Assembly: GCF_014645695.1 (NCBI RefSeq)
Contig: NZ_BMMF01000013.1
Location: 1-64,000, forward strand
Length of the DNA: 64,000 nucleotides
DNA from: Salinarimonas ramus
Lineage (GTDB): Bacteria > Pseudomonadota > Alphaproteobacteria > Rhizobiales > Beijerinckiaceae
Direction of reading: 5' to 3'
Below the pieces are notes generated by a model, which was not told the DNA's origin, ran no database searches, and saw only the letters and a program-made list of their open reading frames with translations. Positions within the stretch are counted from its first letter, which is position 1. Each line of letters opens with the position of its first letter. The translations under genes were made by a program, and so were the position numbers. Positions 1-8,088 of this stretch are shown here, piece by piece.

Positions 1-101
1 CTCTGGCATGCCTGGCGAGATCGAGCCGACTACGACCCCGCACGCCATCTCGCCGCGCAAAAATGCGCTGCATAGGAAAACAGAGGTGGACACGGGGTGT
101 C
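1..101. other. Left edge, unassigned sequence downstream of cobH
   Basis: On the minus strand an ATG overlaps the cobH stop as ATGA (ATG at 105-103), and its frame stays open to the window edge for about 35 codons. The residues do not resemble the start of CobI, CobJ or another cobalamin enzyme that I recognise. It may be the start of the next operon gene or simply intergenic DNA. I see no RNA gene here. Confidence 0.2.
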
Positions 102-731
102 TCATTCGACGGCGCTCGCGAGCGCGTTTATCGCCGCCGCCGTCATGGCGGAGCCGCCGCGGCGACCGTGGACGACGACGAAGGGCACGCGCCCGTCCCG
201 CGCCAGCGCCTCCTTCGATTCCGCCGCGCCGACGAAGCCCACGGGAATGCCGATCACCGCCGCCGGCTTCGGCCAGCCGCCGTCGAGCAGCTCCAGCAAC
301 CGGAACAGAGCCGTGGGCGCGTTGCCGATGGCGACGAGAGCGCCCTCCATGTGCTCGCGCCACAGCTCCATGGCGCCGGCCGAGCGGGTGTTGCCGATGG
401 CCTTCGCGAGGTCGGGCGTGCGGGGATCGTCGAGGGTGCAGATCACGGGATTGTCCGCGGGCAGGCGCGCACGGGTGACGCCGTTCGCCACCATCTTGGC
501 ATCGCACAGGATCGGCGCGCCGCGCGCCAGCGCCGCGATGCCGGCCTCGGCGAAATCCGCGGACATCTCGACGTCTCGCGGCAGGTCCGTCATGCCGCAG
601 GCGTGGATCATGCGCACGACGACCCGCTCCGCCGCGCCCTCGAAGCGCGCGAGGTCCGCCTCCGCGCGGATGATGGCGAAGGAGCGGGCGTAGATGGCGC
701 CGCCGTCGCGGATGTAGTCGTGACCGCTCAA
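102..731 (-). CDS. cobH: Precorrin-8X methylmutase CobH
   Basis: CobH moves a methyl group from C-11 to C-12 of precorrin-8X, giving hydrogenobyrinic acid in the oxygen-dependent cobalamin pathway in the cytosol. The 209-residue product has the family's usual length. The motif RMIHACGMTD places the catalytic histidine at residue 43, the position known for the Pseudomonas denitrificans enzyme. Translation probably starts at a TTG whose last bases overlap the cobG stop (TTGA), because the homologous region begins at once with SGHDYIRDG and no ATG lies near. It is the last recognised gene of the riboswitch-led operon and is probably translationally coupled to cobG. Confidence 0.93.
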   Translation of the reverse strand: MSGHDYIRDGGAIYARSFAIIRAEADLARFEGAAERVVVRMIHACGMTDLPRDVEMSADFAEAGIAALARGAPILCDAKMVANGVTRARLPADNPVICTLDDPRTPDLAKAIGNTRSAGAMELWREHMEGALVAIGNAPTALFRLLELLDGGWPKPAAVIGIPVGFVGAAESKEALARDGRVPFVVVHGRRGGSAMTAAAINALASAVE

Positions 732-2392
732 CGCTCGTGCACTCCGAAGGCGGCGGCGAGGCCGCGCGGGTCTTTCGTCCGCCGCAGGATCGCGGCAATG
801 TCGGGCAGGGCGAGGACAGCGACGGGCATATCCCCCGCAGCCCCGCCGGGAATGACGTCGTAGCGCCCGTCGGGCCGCCCCACCAGCGCGAGATCGGCCG
901 CTCGGGGGTGCGCGCAGCCTTTCGGGCAGGCGGAAACGTGAATGCGCGCATCTGCTTGCGCGAGCGGGCGCACCGCGTCGGCGAGGGCGAGCGCGTCCTC
1001 CGGAGCCGGCGTGCTCCCGCGCCCGCAGGCGGGCGCGCCCGGGCAGGCGACGAGGGCGAGGCGCGGATCGGCGGGATCGACGACGAAGCCGGCGGCCTGC
1101 GCCTCGCGGACGAGCGCGTCCGAGCTCGCGGGGGCGACGTGCGGGATCAGGATGCCACGGGTGAAGGACAGCCGGATCTCGCCGGCGCCATGCCGCTCGC
1201 TCCATCCGGCCGCCGCGCGCAGCTGGTGAGCGGTCACGCGCCCGAAGGGGAGGGCGAGAAGGAGGGCACCATCCGCAATGAAGCCCGCGACCTTCTCCTT
1301 CCCTGTAGGGAAAGGTGGCGCGCCGCGTAGCGGCGTGACGGATGGGGCGCGGCGCGGCAGCGACGCGTTCCGCGCAGCGGAAGCCTCGGTGTCCGGAGGC
1401 CCGCCGTCGGTTTCGGCTTCGCCGAACGCTTCGCGCCCCATCCGTCTCGGCTGCGCCGAGCCACCTTCCCCTACAGGGAAGGAGGGGGGCGGCTCGCTTG
1501 TCGTGCCTGCCGCAGTCTCCTCCGTGATCGTGGAACGATGCGCGCTCACGCCGACCAGGCCCGCGACCTTCTCCTTCCCTGTAGGGGAAGGTGGCGCGCC
1601 GCCGCAGGCGGCGTGACGGATGGGGCGCGGCGAAAGCCGCGTTCCGCGAAGCGGAAGCCCCGGTGTCAGGTCTCGAGCGCCGGTTTCGGCTTCGCCGAAC
1701 GCTGCGCGCCCCATCCGTCTCGGCTGCGCCGAGCCACCTTCCCCTACAGGGAAGGAGGGGAAGGGCTGCTGGACGTCGCGCATGCGATGGGCCGGGCCGC
1801 GGGCGGTCGCGAACCACGCGACGATGCTCGCCACCGCCGCCGCCGCGTCGTGCAGGTCGACGGGTTCGGTCCACACGTATCCGTCGCCGCATGCGAGCCC
1901 GATCGCCACGCCCTCGTCGCTCGGAACGACCCACACGTCTGCCCCGGGCTCGAGGCGAAGCGCCCCGCCGCCATCGACCGCGACGTAGAACTTCGCCGGC
2001 AAATCAGCCGTCACCTCGCCGAGCCGCGTCTCGATCTCGCCCGCCAGGGCGGCCGCGTCGAAGACCTCCGCCGGGTCGATCCCGGCGAGCGGGGAGACCA
2101 GCGTCAGGCGATAGGGCCCGTCGCTCTCCCCCTCCAGCAGCTCGATGGCGGAAAGTCTCTCGAGTACAGTGGGATGCGTCGCTTCGCTCACGCCGCGGAT
2201 CTGCAGGTTGCCCCGCGCCGTCACGTCGAGGAGGCCGTTGCCGCAGGCCTGCGCGATGTCGGCGAGCGCGCGCGCCTGCTCCGCCGAAAGAGCACCGCCC
2301 GGCGGGTGGACCCGTACGAGGAGGCCGTCGCCGGTCTCCATAGGGCGGCGCGCGCCAGGGCACCAGCCGCGTCGGAGCGAGGGGGCGCTCAT
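728..2392 (-). CDS. cobG: Precorrin-3B synthase CobG with an in-frame palindromic insertion
   Basis: CobG is the monooxygenase that converts precorrin-3A to precorrin-3B, the step that commits the ring to oxygen-dependent contraction. The protein is sulfite/nitrite-reductase-like. Residues 1-205 form the N-terminal half. The cluster-binding cysteines of the C-terminal half are visible as C450-x5-C456 and C489-x3-C493 (SACPKGC). The predicted protein has 554 residues, while family members are nearer 400. The excess is residues about 211-371, which are translated from two palindromic repeat units and contain two near copies of a peptide beginning PSFPVGEGGSAQPRRMG and ending GKEKVAG. The frame stays open and both flanks look intact. 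Start at ATG 2392 overlaps the cobN stop (ATGA). Whether the enzyme still works cannot be told from sequence. Confidence 0.93.
   Translation of the reverse strand: MSAPSLRRGWCPGARRPMETGDGLLVRVHPPGGALSAEQARALADIAQACGNGLLDVTARGNLQIRGVSEATHPTVLERLSAIELLEGESDGPYRLTLVSPLAGIDPAEVFDAAALAGEIETRLGEVTADLPAKFYVAVDGGGALRLEPGADVWVVPSDEGVAIGLACGDGYVWTEPVDLHDAAAAVASIVAWFATARGPAHRMRDVQQPFPSFPVGEGGSAQPRRMGRAAFGEAETGARDLTPGLPLRGTRLSPRPIRHAACGGAPPSPTGKEKVAGLVGVSAHRSTITEETAAGTTSEPPPSFPVGEGGSAQPRRMGREAFGEAETDGGPPDTEASAARNASLPRRAPSVTPLRGAPPFPTGKEKVAGFIADGALLLALPFGRVTAHQLRAAAGWSERHGAGEIRLSFTRGILIPHVAPASSDALVREAQAAGFVVDPADPRLALVACPGAPACGRGSTPAPEDALALADAVRPLAQADARIHVSACPKGCAHPRAADLALVGRPDGRYDVIPGGAAGDMPVAVLALPDIAAILRRTKDPRGLAAAFGVHER
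1292..1487. repeat. Palindromic element, unit A, inside cobG
   Basis: This unit starts with CTTCTCCTTCCCTGTAGGG and ends with its inverted counterpart CCCCTACAGGGAAGGAGG. Internal inverted segments include ATGGGGCG near the left end and CGCCCCAT near the right end. It shares arms, inner motifs and the 5' flank GCCCGCGACCTT with unit B. Several reading frames are free of stops, so it can be read as protein. It sits in the cobG coding sequence and adds residues to the protein without shifting the frame. Confidence 0.9.
1568..1760. repeat. Palindromic element, unit B, inside cobG
   Basis: This is the second copy of the cobG element, in the same orientation as unit A and about 276 bp further along. 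The left arm is CTCCTTCCCTGTAGGGGAAGG and the right arm is its reverse complement to within a few bases. The inner third differs from unit A, while the outer ends are almost identical. That pattern suggests either tandem duplication followed by divergence or two independent insertions. About 75 bases of non-palindromic sequence separate the units. Confidence 0.9.
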
Positions 2393-5300
2393 TCCGCCGC
2401 CTCCCGTCTGTCGCCCGCGAGCACCGCCGCGACCGAGTTCGAGCGCGTCACCCACAGGCCGCGACGCAGCGCGTCGGCGAGGCGCGCGCGGATGGCGTCC
2501 TCCGCGGGCGCGTTCGCCTCGCGCAGAGCCGCGTTCGTCGCCTCGTCGGCGACGAGGGCTGCGAACACGGCCTCGAAGGCGTGGGTGGAGACCGCGTCCG
2601 TCGTCGCGGCGTAGGCGTAGAGCGCGTCGACCCCCTGCGCCAGCTCGGCCCCGCCGCGCCAGCCGTGGCGCAGGCAGCCGGCGATGAAGCGCGGATTGGT
2701 CAGCCGCCCGCGCACGATCCGGTCGAGGTCCTCGGCGAGCGTGCGGGCCTTCGGGTCCGCGCGGGTCGTGTCGAGGCTGTAGAGGGCGGGCGTGGCGCCG
2801 AGCGTCTCGGCCGCGGCCGCGAAGCCGCCGACCGCGTCGGGAACGGCATCGCCGTCGAGGAGGTCGCGCTCGGCGACGTCAGTCGTGTGGACGAAGGCGT
2901 CGGCGGCCGCGACGCGGGCGTCGAACGAGGCTTCCGCGGCTCCCGTGCCCCCCGCACCGTAGGCGTGGGATGTGTTCGCCAGATAGGCGCGCCCGAGATC
3001 GGCGCGGGTCTCCCAGGTCCCGTCGAGCGCGAGGCTCGCGACGCCGGCGCCGTTTTCCCCCGGAGCCGGGCCGAAGACGCGTGCGAGCGACGCGCCGGCG
3101 CGGCGGGCGGCGGCGAGGGCGTTCCAGTCGTCCTCTTCCTCCAGCGCCGCGATGGCGCGGGCCGCCTGGTCGAGGAGGGCGAGTTGGTCGGGGAACGTGT
3201 CGCGGAAGGCGCCGGAGACGCGCACGGTCACGTCGGCGCGGGGATGGTCGAGCTTGGCGATCGGCAGGATCTCGAAGCCGGTGACGCGGGTCGTCGCGTG
3301 GTCCCACACGGGGGCGACGCCCATCAGCGCGAGCGCCTGGGCGATGTCCTCGCCCCCCGTGCGCAATGTCGGCGAGGCCCACAGGTCCATGACGACGCGA
3401 CGCGGATAATCGCCCTCCTCCTGCAGGTGCCGGCGCACGATCTCGGCGGCGGCGCGGCGGCCGAGCTCGGCTGCGGCGCGGGTGGGGATGGCGCGCGGGT
3501 CGAGGGTGGTGAGGTTGCGCCCCGTCGGCATCACGTCGATGCGACCGCGCGACGGCGAGCCCGACGGGCCCGGCGGGACGAAGCGGCCGTCCAATGCCGT
3601 CAGCAACCCGTCGCGCTCGCCTCGCGCACTGGTGGGATCGCCGCTGGTGGCGAAGACGTGGAGCCCGTCGCGGAAGGCGGTCTCGGCGAGGTCGCACAGA
3701 TGCGCGTCGAGGCGGGTCAGCGCCTCGTCCATGGGCGTTCCGGCATCGACGCCGCAGGCCTCGGCGAGGCCGCTCGCGCGGGCGCGCTCCAGAATGTCGG
3801 CGGCCACCAGCGCCGCACGGCGCGGGTCGAGCACCTGCGCCGACGAGAACTCCTCCACCCGTTCCTTCAGCGCGGCCGCCTCGCCGTCGAGGCCGGCCTC
3901 CGTCACGTCCGGCGTGAGGTGGCCGATGGTGACGGCTCCGATCCGCCGCTTTGCGGGCGCCGCCTCGCCGGGATCGTCGACGACGAACGGGTAGATCACC
4001 GGCGTCGCGCCGGTGAGCAGCGCAGGCCAGTCGTCCGGCGCGAGCGCCACGGCCTTGCCCGGCAGCCATTCGGTCGTGCCGTGGGTGCCGAGATGGATCA
4101 GCGCGTCGATCCGCTCCACCTCGGCGAGGGCGGCGTAGAAGGCGCAATAGGCGTGCGTCGGGGGCAGGTTCGGGTCGTGGTAGGACGCCTTGCGCTCGCC
4201 GCGGCCGCGGTCCGGCTGGAGGGCGATCGTCACCGCGCCCGCGCGCACCACCCGAAACACGAAGGCCTCGCCGTCGAAGGCGGCATCGTCCTGCGGCGCG
4301 CGCCAGGCCTCGGCGAGCTCGGCCCGGCGGTCGGCGGGGAGGGCGGCGAGCCAGGCCTCGTGGCGTGCGAGGGGCACGCGCAGAGTCTCCTCGCCCTGGA
4401 GGAGCTGCGGGATCAAGGACTTGGCGTCGACGCCTCGCGTGGTGTCGTAGCCCGCCTCCGCCAGGAGATCGAGGACCGTGACGGTACTCGCGGGCGTGTC
4501 GAGCCCCACCGCGAAGCCGGTGCGACCACCGCGGGCGGGGTAGTCCGACAGGACGAGCGCGAGGCGCCGCTCGGCGCGCGGCGTCGCGGCGAGACGCGCC
4601 CAGGCGGCGGCGCGATCGGCCACTGCGGCGATCCCCGCCGCGTCCGGCACGCTCTCGCGGCGTGCGAAGGCGAGCGCCGGATCGGGCGCGGCCTCGGCCT
4701 TGAAGGAGATCGGGCCGGCGACGATGCGCCCGTCGAATTCGGGCAGCGCGATCTGCATGGCGAGATCCGCCGCCGACAGCCCCCGCTCGGACGAAGCCCA
4801 CGCCTCGCGGGTCGTTCCGACGGGGATCGCCTGGAGGATCGGGCAATCGGCGGCGTCGAGGACGAAGCCGTCGCCCTCCCTGGCCGAGAAGGCGGTGGTG
4901 GCGAGGATCACCGCCGGCTCGCGCAGCGCCAGCGCCCGGTTCAGGACGGCGACGGCTTCGGGATCCTTGAGGCTCGACACCGCGAGCACGAGCGGCGCGA
5001 GCCCGCGCGCGGCGAGCGCCTCCGAGAGGGCCCGCGCCGGCGTCGTCTCCCCCGCGAGAACCGCCGAGCGGTAGACGAGGATCGGCGCGAGCGGCCTGTC
5101 CGCAGGCAGGCGGGCAAGCGCGGTCTCCGGCGCCTCCGGCCCGTGCTCGGGCGACCAGGCGAAGGCGCGCGGCGTGGGGATCGGCGGGGCGATCGCCGCG
5201 CGGCGGCCGGCGAGCCAGGCGTCGATGCCGGCCAGCAGCCGGCCCATGTTCTCGACCCCGCCCGCGGTGAAGTAGGCCTCCAGCGCGTCGCAGCAGCGGG

Positions 5301-5691
5301 GGGGAACCGTCGAGAGCTCCGCCAGCCGCGCATCGGGCCGGTCGTCGCCCGGCACGAGCGCCAGCGCGATGCCGTTCGCCCGCGCGATCTCGGCGAGGCG
5401 CTCGACGCCGTAGCGCCAGTAGTCGAGCCCGCCGAGGCAGCGCACGAGCACGAAGCGCGCCTTCGCCACGGTGTTCTCCACGTAGAGGTCCACCGAGAGC
5501 GGATGCTTCAGCCGCCGGAGCGAGGCGAGCCGCACCGTGAGATCGCCCGGAGCCCCCGCCCGCGCCGCCGCGAGGGCGGCGAGGTCCGAATCGGCGAAGG
5601 AGAGCACGACGACGTCGCCCGGCGGCTGGGCCAGGTCGACGGCGCTCTCCCCCTCGTCGAGGGAGACCGTGCTCGCGGGCTGGAGGTGCAT
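2389..5691 (-). CDS. cobN: Cobaltochelatase large subunit CobN
   Basis: CobN is the tetrapyrrole-binding subunit of the ATP-dependent CobNST chelatase, which inserts cobalt into hydrogenobyrinic acid a,c-diamide. The 1100-residue product aligns throughout with the CobN/magnesium-chelatase H family, including the early segment CLGGLDYWRYGVERL and the central GTHGTTEWLPGKAVAL. It is shorter than the roughly 1275-residue P. denitrificans protein. The start at ATG 5691 lies just after the cobW stop, so no longer form is available. The cobS and cobT genes for the AAA+ partner subunits are not in this window. The stop overlaps the cobG start by four bases. Confidence 0.96.
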   Translation of the reverse strand: MHLQPASTVSLDEGESAVDLAQPPGDVVVLSFADSDLAALAAARAGAPGDLTVRLASLRRLKHPLSVDLYVENTVAKARFVLVRCLGGLDYWRYGVERLAEIARANGIALALVPGDDRPDARLAELSTVPPRCCDALEAYFTAGGVENMGRLLAGIDAWLAGRRAAIAPPIPTPRAFAWSPEHGPEAPETALARLPADRPLAPILVYRSAVLAGETTPARALSEALAARGLAPLVLAVSSLKDPEAVAVLNRALALREPAVILATTAFSAREGDGFVLDAADCPILQAIPVGTTREAWASSERGLSAADLAMQIALPEFDGRIVAGPISFKAEAAPDPALAFARRESVPDAAGIAAVADRAAAWARLAATPRAERRLALVLSDYPARGGRTGFAVGLDTPASTVTVLDLLAEAGYDTTRGVDAKSLIPQLLQGEETLRVPLARHEAWLAALPADRRAELAEAWRAPQDDAAFDGEAFVFRVVRAGAVTIALQPDRGRGERKASYHDPNLPPTHAYCAFYAALAEVERIDALIHLGTHGTTEWLPGKAVALAPDDWPALLTGATPVIYPFVVDDPGEAAPAKRRIGAVTIGHLTPDVTEAGLDGEAAALKERVEEFSSAQVLDPRRAALVAADILERARASGLAEACGVDAGTPMDEALTRLDAHLCDLAETAFRDGLHVFATSGDPTSARGERDGLLTALDGRFVPPGPSGSPSRGRIDVMPTGRNLTTLDPRAIPTRAAAELGRRAAAEIVRRHLQEEGDYPRRVVMDLWASPTLRTGGEDIAQALALMGVAPVWDHATTRVTGFEILPIAKLDHPRADVTVRVSGAFRDTFPDQLALLDQAARAIAALEEEDDWNALAAARRAGASLARVFGPAPGENGAGVASLALDGTWETRADLGRAYLANTSHAYGAGGTGAAEASFDARVAAADAFVHTTDVAERDLLDGDAVPDAVGGFAAAAETLGATPALYSLDTTRADPKARTLAEDLDRIVRGRLTNPRFIAGCLRHGWRGGAELAQGVDALYAYAATTDAVSTHAFEAVFAALVADEATNAALREANAPAEDAIRARLADALRRGLWVTRSNSVAAVLAGDRREAAE

Positions 5692-5710
5692 GGTGGCTCG
5701 CTCGAATCCC

Positions 5711-6745
5711 TCAGCCGGCGAGCGCGTCGGCGACGGCGTCGCGGTCGAAATCGTGGAGCCCGATCACGACGAGCGACCCCGCACGCGCCTCGCCCGGCTT
5801 CCACGGCCGGTCGTAGCTCTGCGTCAGGCGCGTGCCCACGCCCTGGACGACGAGCCGCATCGGCTTGCCGGTCACCTCGACGAAGCCCTTGATGCGCAGC
5901 ACGCCTTCGACCTCGGCGGCCTTGGCCACGCGGCGCATCAGCGCCTCGGGGCTCTCCACGGCGGCGACGGGGATGGCGACGCTGTCGAAATCGTCGTGGT
6001 CGTGCTCGTGCTCGGCGTCATGGTGCGAGGGGCGCGCAGCGAGGTCGCCCTCGGCGGCGGCTGCGAGGCCGATGAGAGCGGCGGGGTCCGCCTTGCCGTG
6101 GGCGACCTCGATGATCTCCACCGCGCGGGGCAGGTGCTCGCGGATGTCGGCGACGACTCGCCGGCGCTCGTCGACGGTCATGGCGTCGACCTTGTTGAGG
6201 ACGACGACGTCGGCGCAGGCGAGCTGGTCCTCGAACACCTCCTCGAGCGGGTTGTCGTGGTCGACCGAGCCGTCTGCCGCGCGCTGGGCGGCGAGCTTCT
6301 CGGGATCGTGGGCGAAGAGGCCCGACGCCACCGCCGGCCCGTCGACCACGGCGACGACGCCGTCCACGGTCACGCGCGAGCGGATCGCCGGCCAGTTGAA
6401 GGCGGTGACGAGGGGCTTGGGCAGCGCGAGGCCCGAGGTCTCGATGAGGATGTGCTCGGGCGGGTTGGCGCGGTCGAGGAGCTTCGTCAGCGCCGGCACG
6501 AAATCGTCCGCGACGGTGCAGCAGATGCAGCCGTTGGGCAGCTCGACGATGTCCTCGGCGGTACAGCCCTCGATGCCGCAGCCCTCCAGGAAGGAGCCGT
6601 CGAAGCCGAGATCGCCGAATTCGTTGACGAGGACCGCGATGCGCCGGCCCCCGGCATTCTCCACGAGGTGACGCACGAGCGTCGTCTTGCCGGCGCCGAG
6701 GAAGCCGGTCAGCACGGTGCAGGGGATCTTGCCGAGATCGCTCAT
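5711..6745 (-). CDS. cobW: CobW family GTP-dependent metal chaperone
   Basis: CobW is a G3E-family GTPase that is thought to deliver cobalt to the chelatase encoded next door. The 344-residue protein shows a Walker A motif GFLGAGKT at residues 14-21, the family's metal-binding CXCC motif (C73-I-C75-C76), NKVD for guanine recognition, and a His/Asp-rich linker (SHHDAEHEHDHDD) that could hold metal. The C-terminal CobW_C domain follows the linker. The gene lies 11 bp downstream of the DUF1636 gene and 20 bp upstream of cobN, clearly within the B12 operon. The metal assignment rests on this context, because related COG0523 proteins serve zinc. Confidence 0.95.
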   Translation of the reverse strand: MSDLGKIPCTVLTGFLGAGKTTLVRHLVENAGGRRIAVLVNEFGDLGFDGSFLEGCGIEGCTAEDIVELPNGCICCTVADDFVPALTKLLDRANPPEHILIETSGLALPKPLVTAFNWPAIRSRVTVDGVVAVVDGPAVASGLFAHDPEKLAAQRAADGSVDHDNPLEEVFEDQLACADVVVLNKVDAMTVDERRRVVADIREHLPRAVEIIEVAHGKADPAALIGLAAAAEGDLAARPSHHDAEHEHDHDDFDSVAIPVAAVESPEALMRRVAKAAEVEGVLRIKGFVEVTGKPMRLVVQGVGTRLTQSYDRPWKPGEARAGSLVVIGLHDFDRDAVADALAG

Positions 6746-6756
6746 GATGGGGTCTC

Positions 6757-7182
6757 TCACTCGGCCGCGTCGCGGCGGGGGAACGGGGGGATGCGGGCGA
6801 CGACGCCCTTCTTGAAGATGTCCGGCCGCTCGCGCCAGGGCACGACGCCGTCCTGCGAGGCGGCGTACTTGGCGAGGCCGTCGAGGATGTCCTCGACATG
6901 GGTCGCGGGGTCGATGTCGCCCCACACGTAGGTCCAGCGGCCGGGTGCCGACGCCGCGAGGGTGCAGGGGCGCTTGCAGACGGAGAGGCACGCTACCGGC
7001 TCGACGCGGATCGGCAGCGGATCGCCCGCGGACGCGCGCGCGGCCAGCGCCGCCTCGAGCACCCGCGCGAGGATCGCGCCGGGCCGCTCGGCCTGCGGGT
7101 CCGGATCGCCGGCGTCGCGGCAGGTGGTGCAGACGTTCAGGATGATCTCGCCCGAGACGCTCTCGGGTCCGTCGTCGCGCAT
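6757..7182 (-). CDS. DUF1636 ferredoxin-like protein, first gene of the cob operon
   Basis: This is a 141-residue member of the DUF1636 family, often found beside cobalamin genes. It has five cysteines in a pattern like a thioredoxin-fold [2Fe-2S] ferredoxin: C18-x2-C21 in the segment NVCTTC, then C65-x3-C69-x3-C73 in the segment ACLSVCKRPC. The ATG at 7182 is preceded by a good ribosome site (GGAGG, 5-bp spacing). It is the first gene after the riboswitch, so its output should fall when B12 is plentiful. The biochemical role is unknown. An iron-sulfur redox or metal-handling role for CobG or the chelatase is inference from the cysteines and position. Confidence 0.88.
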   Translation of the reverse strand: MRDDGPESVSGEIILNVCTTCRDAGDPDPQAERPGAILARVLEAALAARASAGDPLPIRVEPVACLSVCKRPCTLAASAPGRWTYVWGDIDPATHVEDILDGLAKYAASQDGVVPWRERPDIFKKGVVARIPPFPRRDAAE

Positions 7183-7317
7183 TCTCGCCTCCGCCGCGCA
7201 CGCCGCTGCGTGCTCCTCGAACTCTTCTCGGCTCTCACGGCGAGACACGGCTTCGGCGGGACCGAAACCGCGAACCCCCTCGGCACACCCCGGCCGAAAG
7301 GCCCCTGAAAGCGCGTG

Positions 7318-7478
7318 ACGGCAGGTCTCCTGGCTCGCGGGTCGCGGCCTCGTCGCTCAGCCTTCCCGGGACGGACCCAGTGGACTATGAGAGCGACGGG
7401 CTCTCCGCTCACAGTTGCGGGGGCAGCTGCGGTGTCGCACCGCATTCCCTTTTCACCCCGTCTCCGGGGCACCGTCGC
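7318..7478 (-). promoter_or_regulatory. Cobalamin riboswitch
   Basis: Read on the minus strand, this segment carries the conserved cobalamin riboswitch blocks in order: GGTGCC, AAAAGGGAATGCGGTG, the B12 box core GCTGCCCCCGCAACTG, CCACTGGG, GGGAAGGC and GCCAGGAGACCTGCC. It ends about 135 bases upstream of the DUF1636 start and should shut down the DUF1636-cobW-cobN-cobG-cobH operon when adenosylcobalamin is abundant. The stretch between the aptamer and the gene can form GC-rich stems and probably holds the expression platform. The divergent cobP gene is not downstream of it. Confidence 0.97.
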
Positions 7479-7523
7479 CCTCATGATTAGCGGTCGCACC
7501 CCCGAACATCAACGGCCTTGCGC

Positions 7524-8048
7524 ATGACCCCGGCAAATCCCCTACCGAAGCTCACCCTCGTCCTCGGCGGCGCCCGATCCGGCAAGAGCCGTCACGCGGA
7601 GGCGCTGGTGGAGGCGCAGGCCGCGCCCTGGGTCTACGTGGCCACCGCCCAGGCCTTCGACACGGAGATGGAGGCGCGCATCGCCGAGCACCGCGCCCGC
7701 CGCCCGGAAGGCTGGATCACGCGGGACGCGCCGCTGGAGCTGCCCGAGGCCGTGATCGCGGGGCCGGCGGGCGCGCCGATCCTCGTCGATTGCCTGACCT
7801 TGTGGGTGACGAACCTGATCCTGGCGCAGCGCGACGTCGCCGCGGCCGGCGAGGCGCTTCTCGCGGCATGCCGGGCGGTGCCGGGGCCGGTCGTCCTCGT
7901 CTCGAACGAGGTCGGCCTCGGGATCGTGCCCGACAACGCGCTCGCGCGGCGCTTCCGCGACGAGGCCGGGCGCCTGCACCAGCGCCTCGCGAGCGAGGCG
8001 GACAGCGTGCTCTTCATGGTCGCCGGGCTGCCGATGCGCGTGAAGTGA
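7524..8048 (+). CDS. cobP: Adenosylcobinamide kinase / guanylyltransferase CobP (CobU)
   Basis: This bifunctional enzyme phosphorylates adenosylcobinamide and then transfers GMP to it during nucleotide-loop assembly of B12. The 174-residue protein opens with the P-loop GGARSGKS at residues 15-22. It also carries RIAEHRARR, the segment that holds the GMP-accepting histidine in CobU, and a VLVDCLTLWVTN block. ATG 7524 is chosen over an in-frame TTG six bases upstream. The gene runs divergently from the riboswitch-led operon and lacks a riboswitch in its own orientation. Confidence 0.95.
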   Translation: MTPANPLPKLTLVLGGARSGKSRHAEALVEAQAAPWVYVATAQAFDTEMEARIAEHRARRPEGWITRDAPLELPEAVIAGPAGAPILVDCLTLWVTNLILAQRDVAAAGEALLAACRAVPGPVVLVSNEVGLGIVPDNALARRFRDEAGRLHQRLASEADSVLFMVAGLPMRVK

Positions 8049-8060
8049 GCGCCGGCAGCC

Positions 8061-8088
8061 GGCCGATCAGGTGCGGCCGATCAGGTGC
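8061..8088. repeat. 14-bp tandem duplication at the end of argB
   Basis: The unit GGCCGATCAGGTGC occurs twice without a gap. On the minus strand the duplication supplies the end of argB, so the ACC TGA end of the reading frame is repeated just beyond the true stop. It probably arose by slippage and has no obvious function. Confidence 0.8.

Noticed and set aside
1280-1762. CRISPR array at the repeats in cobG
   Set aside because: There are only two long palindromic units with no regular short repeats and spacers, and no cas genes.
102-1934. A 610-codon frame that includes cobH at its end
   Set aside because: Only the last 209 codons encode CobH; the upstream part is a shadow of cobG and its palindromes. 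The TTG at 731 is the sensible start.
2581-5892. A 1103-codon open frame on the plus strand opposite cobN and cobW
   Set aside because: It mirrors the codon structure of cobN, has an Arg/Gly/Glu-biased composition, no recognisable domain and no ribosome site. It is a GC-rich antisense shadow.
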